The position numbers were made by a program, and so were the translations under genes. From positions 1 through 11,358 of the forward strand of contig DMPB01000182.1 of NCBI GenBank assembly GCA_003456175.1: a DNA stretch of 11,358 nucleotides, written 5' to 3'. Shown piece by piece: positions 7,775-11,358 of this stretch (the first letter of the stretch is position 1; every line of letters begins with the position of its first letter). The notes under the pieces are model-generated. The model was not told the origin of the DNA, made no database searches, and was given only the letters and a program-made list of their open reading frames with translations. The stretch comes from Chitinophagaceae bacterium. Lineage in GTDB: Bacteria; Bacteroidota; Bacteroidia; Chitinophagales; Chitinophagaceae.

Positions 7775-9202
7775 ATGAACGATACGCCATCGGGTACTTT
7801 TAAACCCACCTTAGGTCTTGTTGACGCTACCATGATTGTTGCTGGTAGTATGATTGGGTCGGGTATTTTTATTGTAAGTGCCGATATGCTGAAAGATTTA
7901 GGTAGTAGTGGCTGGCTTGTGGCAGCATGGTTGCTAACGGGATTTATGACGATGACTGCTGCACTAAGTTATGGCGAGTTATCTAGCATGTTCCCAAAAG
8001 CCGGCGGACAATATGTTTATCTCAAAGAAGCATACAATCCACTAGTCGGGTTTTTATACGGGTGGAGTTTTTTTGCTGTTATTCAAACGGGTACAATTGC
8101 AGCAGTTGGTGTTGCTTTTAGCAAGTTCACAGCGTATTTAATACCTGCGGTAAGTGAAAAAAATATCCTATTTAGCATCGGTAGTTTAAGTATTTCGGCA
8201 GCACAGTTGGTAAGTATTGCAACTATTTTACTACTTACCTATACCAACACAAAAGGCGTACAGGGCGCTAAATTCATTCAAAACTTTTTTACAGGTACTA
8301 AACTGTTGGCATTATTCGGTTTAATCATCGCAGGCTTTGTAGCATTTAATGCCGAGGTGTGGCAGGCTAACTGGCAAGATGCTTTTGTAATGAAGCAACA
8401 TAGTTCACGTCAAGGTAGCGATGCTAACATATGGAACAATTTAACAGGGGTACTAATGTTTGGTGCACTCGCAAGCGCTATGGTAGGCTCTATTTTTAGT
8501 AGCGATGCTTGGAATAATATCACATTCATTGCAGGCGAGGTTAAAAATCCACAACGTAATATTGGGCTCAGCTTATTTTTTGGAACACTTATAGTTACAA
8601 TCATTTACGTAAGTTGTAATCTTATGTATTTGGGTGTGTTGCCGCTCAGCGATATTGCTTTCGCTCCAGAAAATCGTGTTGCTGTAAGTGCTGCTAACAC
8701 CATTTTTGGAAGTATCGGTACTTATATTATTGCCGTACTAATTATGATTAGCACATTTGGGTGTAATAATGGACTGATTTTAGCAGGAGCAAGGGTGTAT
8801 TACACAATGGCAAAGGATGGATTGTTTTTCAAACAAACAGCTCAACTCAACAAAAATAATGTTCCTGCTTATGCTTTATGGATACAAGCAGTTGTAGCAA
8901 GTTTACTTTGTTTAAGTGGTAAGTATGGCGATTTGCTCGATTATGTAAGTTTTGTAGTAATGCTTTTCTACATTCTAACCATTGCCGGCATTTTTATCTT
9001 GCGTAAGCAAAGGCCTAACGCCGAAAGGCCATATAAAGCAGTTGGGTACCCTTTGCTGCCATTGATTTACATTCTTATGGCGGCAACATTTTGTATATCA
9101 TTAATTGTATTCAAGCCAACATATACTTGGCCAGGTTTAATTTTGGTGCTGCTCGGTGTACCTGTGTACTACATTGCCGTAGCCAATAAAAAGAAATCAT
9201 AG
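7775..9202 (+). CDS. APC-superfamily amino-acid permease (LAT/SteT-like)
   Basis: Inner-membrane amino-acid transporter with 475 residues and about 12 hydrophobic segments. Estimated segments: 17-36, 47-67, 91-113, 131-155, 170-191, 222-241, 264-287, 313-335, 366-381, 390-409, 425-446 and 452-470. The first helix carries GSMIGSGIFI (24-33), the unwound substrate-binding motif of APC transporters. SSDAWNNITFIAGEVKNPQR (242-261) is the conserved segment between helices 6 and 7, closest to the LAT/SteT group of exchangers. RPNAERPYKAVGYPLLP (413-429) before helix 11 is also typical of that group. Substrate and exchange mode cannot be read from sequence. ATG 7775 is the only sensible start. The stop codon overlaps the GTG start of the following kinase by one base (TAGTG), suggesting one mRNA and coupled translation. 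Confidence 0.9.
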   Translation: MNDTPSGTFKPTLGLVDATMIVAGSMIGSGIFIVSADMLKDLGSSGWLVAAWLLTGFMTMTAALSYGELSSMFPKAGGQYVYLKEAYNPLVGFLYGWSFFAVIQTGTIAAVGVAFSKFTAYLIPAVSEKNILFSIGSLSISAAQLVSIATILLLTYTNTKGVQGAKFIQNFFTGTKLLALFGLIIAGFVAFNAEVWQANWQDAFVMKQHSSRQGSDANIWNNLTGVLMFGALASAMVGSIFSSDAWNNITFIAGEVKNPQRNIGLSLFFGTLIVTIIYVSCNLMYLGVLPLSDIAFAPENRVAVSAANTIFGSIGTYIIAVLIMISTFGCNNGLILAGARVYYTMAKDGLFFKQTAQLNKNNVPAYALWIQAVVASLLCLSGKYGDLLDYVSFVVMLFYILTIAGIFILRKQRPNAERPYKAVGYPLLPLIYILMAATFCISLIVFKPTYTWPGLILVLLGVPVYYIAVANKKKS

Positions 9203-10203
9203 TGAATAGTACCGATTTTAATCAACTTTTTGCATCGTTAAATCAATTGAAGGTTGCCGTGGTTGGCGATGTAATGCTAGATACATACTTGTGGGGTGGT
9301 GTTGAACGTATATCGCCAGAAGCACCAGTTCCCGTAGTTACCTTACGTAAAAAAGAATATCGTATTGGCGGTGCCGGTAACGTAGCATTGAATACAGTAG
9401 CACTAGGTGCCGAAACAACATTATTTAGTGTTATTGGTAACGATGATGATGCCGAAGTGCTGATGGGCTTACTGCAAAAAGAAAACATAGATACGAAGTA
9501 TATCGTTAAAAGTGAGCATCGTATTACTACCAACAAAACCCGTATCATCAGTCGCAACCAACAAATGATGCGGTTAGATAGCGAAGTAACCAACGATATT
9601 AATACCGACGATGAGCAGCAGTTGTTGCAAAGCTTTACAGCCTATGTGCAACGCTACCAACCTGCAGTAGTTATTTTCGAAGATTACAATAAAGGCGTAC
9701 TTACGCCACATTGCATTGCTCAAATGATTGCTATTTGCAAAGAGCAGCGCATTATAACCACGGTAGACCCTAAGCGTAAAAACTTCTTTGCGTTTAAAGG
9801 TGTCGATATTTTTAAACCGAATCTTAAAGAAGTAAGCGACAGCTTAAACTTGTTGAGTAACAATGTTTCAGAGCCTGCCTTACGGCAAATACATGATACA
9901 TTGTATCAACAACTACAGCATAAAATATCACTGATAACACTCAGCGAAAAAGGTGTATTTTTTCAAAAAGGCAATGCCAGCAAAATTATACCAGCACACT
10001 TACGCAATATAGCCGATGTAAGCGGTGCAGGCGATACCGTAATTGCTACAGCAAGCCTTATTTATGCTGCTACGGGCAACATCAGTATTGCGGGTAATGT
10101 AGCGAATATTGCCGGCGGACTCGTTTGCGAAGAGGTAGGTACTGCTGCTATCAATAAGCAAAAGCTCATTAAAGAGTGTGAGTTGCTGTTGGGTAATATA
10201 TAG
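9202..10203 (+). CDS. rfaE1: PfkB-family kinase, D-glycero-beta-D-manno-heptose-7-phosphate kinase-like (RfaE1/HldA)
   Basis: The likely reaction is ATP-dependent phosphorylation of heptose 7-phosphate at O-1, on the route to ADP-heptose for lipopolysaccharide core. It is 333 residues, the length of the kinase domain of bifunctional HldE without the cytidylyltransferase half. Motifs: GDVMLDTYLWGGVERISPEAPVPVV (22-46, diagnostic of RfaE1), GGAGNVALN (56-64, first PfkB signature), FEDYNKGVLTP, TVDPKRKNFFAFKGVDIFKPN, and DVSGAGDTV (272-280), where D278 is the expected catalytic base. The GTG start at 9202 is upstream of the family core and overlaps the permease stop codon. The gene contains one dispersed repeat (9878) and a near copy (about 9339-9352). 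Other PfkB sugar kinases are possible, but the N-terminal motif favours RfaE1. No other heptose gene is in the window. Confidence 0.85.
   Translation: MNSTDFNQLFASLNQLKVAVVGDVMLDTYLWGGVERISPEAPVPVVTLRKKEYRIGGAGNVALNTVALGAETTLFSVIGNDDDAEVLMGLLQKENIDTKYIVKSEHRITTNKTRIISRNQQMMRLDSEVTNDINTDDEQQLLQSFTAYVQRYQPAVVIFEDYNKGVLTPHCIAQMIAICKEQRIITTVDPKRKNFFAFKGVDIFKPNLKEVSDSLNLLSNNVSEPALRQIHDTLYQQLQHKISLITLSEKGVFFQKGNASKIIPAHLRNIADVSGAGDTVIATASLIYAATGNISIAGNVANIAGGLVCEEVGTAAINKQKLIKECELLLGNI
9878..9889 (+). repeat. Dispersed repeat copy 7, CCTTACGGCAAA (intragenic)
   Basis: Exact consensus match inside the kinase gene, read as (A)LRQ(I). Its reading phase differs from that of copy 1. It is followed by TACAT, as in copy 3. 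Confidence 0.7.
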
Positions 10204-10208
10204 GAATA

Positions 10209-10220
10209 CCTTGCGGTAAA
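10209..10220 (+). repeat. Dispersed repeat copy 8, CCTTGCGGTAAA
   Basis: Exact consensus match followed by TGAAA, beginning 6 bases after the kinase stop codon and just before a possible terminator. Confidence 0.75.
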
Positions 10221-10228
10221 TGAAACCA

Positions 10229-10260
10229 TATCCCCATGATAAGGGATACGTATTATTTTA
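10229..10260 (+). terminator. Probable weak terminator of the permease-kinase operon
   Basis: TATCCC (10229-10234) pairs with GGGATA (10243-10248) across an 8-nt loop, followed after CG by the T-rich TATTATTTTA. The stem is short and the T run is broken, so termination may be partial. Confidence 0.45.
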
Positions 10261-10272
10261 TTAGAAAAGATT

Positions 10273-10280
10273 TAATTTTA
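10273..10280 (+). promoter_or_regulatory. Candidate -7 box (TAATTTTA) of the response regulator
   Basis: TAATTTTA fits TAnnTTTG except at the last base and lies 22 bases before the ATG, in a strongly A/T-rich stretch. A chance match is easily possible. Confidence 0.25.
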
Positions 10281-10302
10281 AATTCCAACACACACTGTAA
10301 CT

Positions 10303-10698
10303 ATGGAATATAAACTGCTGATTGTAGATGATAGTATACTTGATCGTATGTTAATGCGCCAGCAAGTAGATACTACCAAATTTGAAGTGTTTGAATTTGA
10401 AGATGGTGCACAAGCACTTGATTGGTTAGAGCATCAATCAAGGGCTACAAAAGCAGTAGTATTGCTTGATTTAAACATGCCTGTAATGGATGGCTTCACC
10501 GTGGTTGAAAAATGGCGTCATTCTAAATTACTTCATCCGCATGTGAAAGCCGAAATTATCATTGTATCTGCTGCCTTACACGATAGGGTAGTAGAGCGTG
10601 GCATAGAATCTGATATTGTTGCTTTTGTAGGTAAGCCCTTAACAGAGGCTAATTTTAATCATGTATTAGAACATGCACTGCAAAATTTGAATAAGTAA
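10303..10698 (+). CDS. Single-domain response regulator (REC only)
   Basis: A CheY-like receiver protein of 131 residues with no output domain. The acidic pocket is D9-D10 and the phospho-acceptor is D56 in LLDLNMPVMDG. The switch residue is S89 in IIIVSAA, and the conserved lysine is K111 in VGKPL. All key residues are present, so it should be phosphorylated by a histidine kinase, which is not in this window. The sequence LLDLNMPVMDGF is typical of Bacteroidota stand-alone receivers, which often work in phosphorelays or with hybrid kinases elsewhere. The output is unknown, since no partner gene adjoins it. ATG 10303 directly precedes the first receiver strand (EYKLLIVDD) and is the natural start. 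No strong terminator follows; the hairpins from 10752 may be in its 3' region. Confidence 0.93.
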   Translation: MEYKLLIVDDSILDRMLMRQQVDTTKFEVFEFEDGAQALDWLEHQSRATKAVVLLDLNMPVMDGFTVVEKWRHSKLLHPHVKAEIIIVSAALHDRVVERGIESDIVAFVGKPLTEANFNHVLEHALQNLNK

Positions 10699-10751
10699 TC
10701 ATTCATTGCTCAGCCTACTACAAATGCCAATTGGCTGCAGGATGTGGAGGG

Positions 10752-10816
10752 CGCCTTACGCCAGTAAGGCGGTGCAAAGCACGAAACCCCGTAACAGCCT
10801 GAACGATTGTTGGGCT
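10752..10816 (+). other. Cluster of hairpins in the gap before the aminotransferase gene
   Basis: The 203-nt gap 10699-10901 holds no credible gene but three inverted repeats. CGCCTTAC with GTAAGGCG (10752-10771) is a perfect 8-bp stem with loop GCCA. GTGC with GCAC (10772-10782) abuts it with loop AAA. AGCCT and AAC pair with GTT and GGGCT (10796-10816), with one G bulge and one wobble. None is followed by a T run. The arms CCTTAC/GTAAGG resemble the terminator at 1333 and the dispersed repeat. This could be an untranslated end, a small RNA or a repetitive extragenic palindrome; I recognise no known RNA family. Confidence 0.45.
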
Positions 10817-10885
10817 ATGTACAAAGCTCACAGCCCCATGTTACCATTTAATCTAACAACTGTGTGCTTGTTGTTGGCCTTTCCT

Positions 10886-10893
10886 TATGTTTG
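10886..10893 (+). promoter_or_regulatory. Promoter -7 box (TATGTTTG) of the aminotransferase gene
   Basis: TATGTTTG matches the Bacteroidota -7 consensus at every fixed base. TTG at 10868-10870 is a possible -33 remnant. The box ends 8 nt before the ATG at 10902, so the transcript would be leaderless or nearly so if that start is used. Confidence 0.5.
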
Positions 10894-10901
10894 CCGTAGT
10901 T

Positions 10902-11358
10902 ATGGCAACATTATCTATCAGTAAGCGTGGGCAGTTAATGCCACCTAGTCCTATCAGAAAGTTAGTTCCTTATGCAGAGGCAGCGAAGCAGCGTGGTACC
11001 AAAGTGTATCACCTTAATATTGGGCAGCCCGATATTGAAACACCGCAGGTAATGTTAGATGCTGTTCGTAACAGCGATTTCAAAGTATTGGAATATAGCC
11101 ATAGTGCAGGTAACGAGAGTTATCGCCGCAAGTTGGTAGATTATTATGCTTCGGTTGGTGTACAGGTTAATCATAATCAAATTATTGTAACTACTGGCGG
11201 TAGCGAGGCTATTATGTTCGCCTTTATGGCCTGTTTAGATGCTGGCGACGAAGTAATTATTCCCGAACCATTTTATGCCAACTATAATGGTTTTGCAGTA
11301 GCTGCTGGTGTAACAGTGGTACCCATTACAAGTAGCATTGATAAGGGATTTGCCTGGC
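10902..11358 (+). CDS. Class I/II PLP-dependent aminotransferase (aspartate aminotransferase-like), 5' part
   Basis: A fold-type I pyridoxal-phosphate aminotransferase; the reaction is probably amino-group transfer between an amino acid such as aspartate and 2-oxoglutarate in the cytoplasm. Only the first 152 residues are inside the window, so the PLP-binding lysine is not visible. Recognisable motifs are NIGQPD (39-44, substrate-side loop), YSHSAGNESYRRKLVDYY (65-82), TTGGSEAI (97-104, phosphate/PLP-binding turn), LDAGDEVIIPEPFYANY (112-128) with the aromatic residues expected to stack on PLP, and AAGVTVVPI. The start at ATG 10902 (MATLSISKRGQLMPPSPIRKLVPYAEAAK) keeps an N-terminus that looks conserved. 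ATG 10938 is the alternative and would leave a normal-length leader after the promoter box. The exact substrate cannot be decided. Confidence 0.9.
   Translation, partial: MATLSISKRGQLMPPSPIRKLVPYAEAAKQRGTKVYHLNIGQPDIETPQVMLDAVRNSDFKVLEYSHSAGNESYRRKLVDYYASVGVQVNHNQIIVTTGGSEAIMFAFMACLDAGDEVIIPEPFYANYNGFAVAAGVTVVPITSSIDKGFAW

Noticed and set aside
10706..10924. 72-codon + strand ORF in the gap before the aminotransferase gene
   Set aside because: It begins at a TTG, contains the hairpin cluster and the aminotransferase promoter box, overlaps the aminotransferase start, and its translation resembles no family.
1..11358. tRNA, rRNA, CRISPR, insertion sequence, phage or defence genes
   Set aside because: I looked on both strands and saw no cloverleaf, evenly spaced repeat array, transposase or integrase motif, or defence-gene domain.

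Overview
The window looks like chromosomal DNA of a Bacteroidota bacterium, probably of the Chitinophagales or a nearby group. The evidence is a type IX secretion (T9SS) C-terminal sorting domain, TAnnTTTG-like -7 promoter boxes in place of sigma70 -10 boxes, start codons without clear Shine-Dalgarno sequences, and an RpoC with the variant trigger-loop sequence [10 protein letters not shown]. The assignment below phylum level is a guess. All genes lie on the + strand. I see no tRNA, rRNA, CRISPR array, transposase, phage gene or recognisable defence system.

Layout: (1) bases 1-1296 encode the C-terminal part of a large secreted T9SS cargo protein and end in a strong terminator. (2) A GT14-type (core-2/I-branching) glycosyltransferase follows. 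(3) Next come a promoter, a leader of about 200 nt rich in hairpins and palindromes, and rpoC (1429 aa, complete and with all catalytic and zinc residues). rpoB is not the upstream neighbour. (4) After a strong terminator there is an OmpH/Skp-like periplasmic chaperone with its own promoter and terminator. (5) An APC-family amino-acid permease overlaps by one base (TAGTG) a PfkB-family kinase resembling the heptose-7-phosphate kinase RfaE1/HldA. (6) A single-domain response regulator follows. (7) A 203-nt gene-free stretch with several hairpins precedes the start of an aspartate-aminotransferase-like gene cut by the window end.

The genes are mostly independent transcription units for core cell functions: transcription, envelope biogenesis (Skp, heptose kinase, glycosyltransferase, T9SS cargo), amino-acid transport and transamination, and signalling. 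Only permease-rfaE1 looks like an operon.

The most unusual signal is a short dispersed repeat, CCTTRCGGYAAA, usually followed by T. It occurs eight times on either strand in 11.4 kb; about 0.005 matches are expected by chance with equal base frequencies. Six copies are intergenic and one forms part of a rho-independent terminator. Two lie inside genes in different reading frames. Density and placement resemble DNA uptake sequences (Neisseria DUS, Haemophilus USS) or HIP1-type genome motifs. I do not recognise it as a described element, and its function is unknown. The second notable point is the apparent separation of rpoC from rpoB, with a structured leader in front of rpoC.
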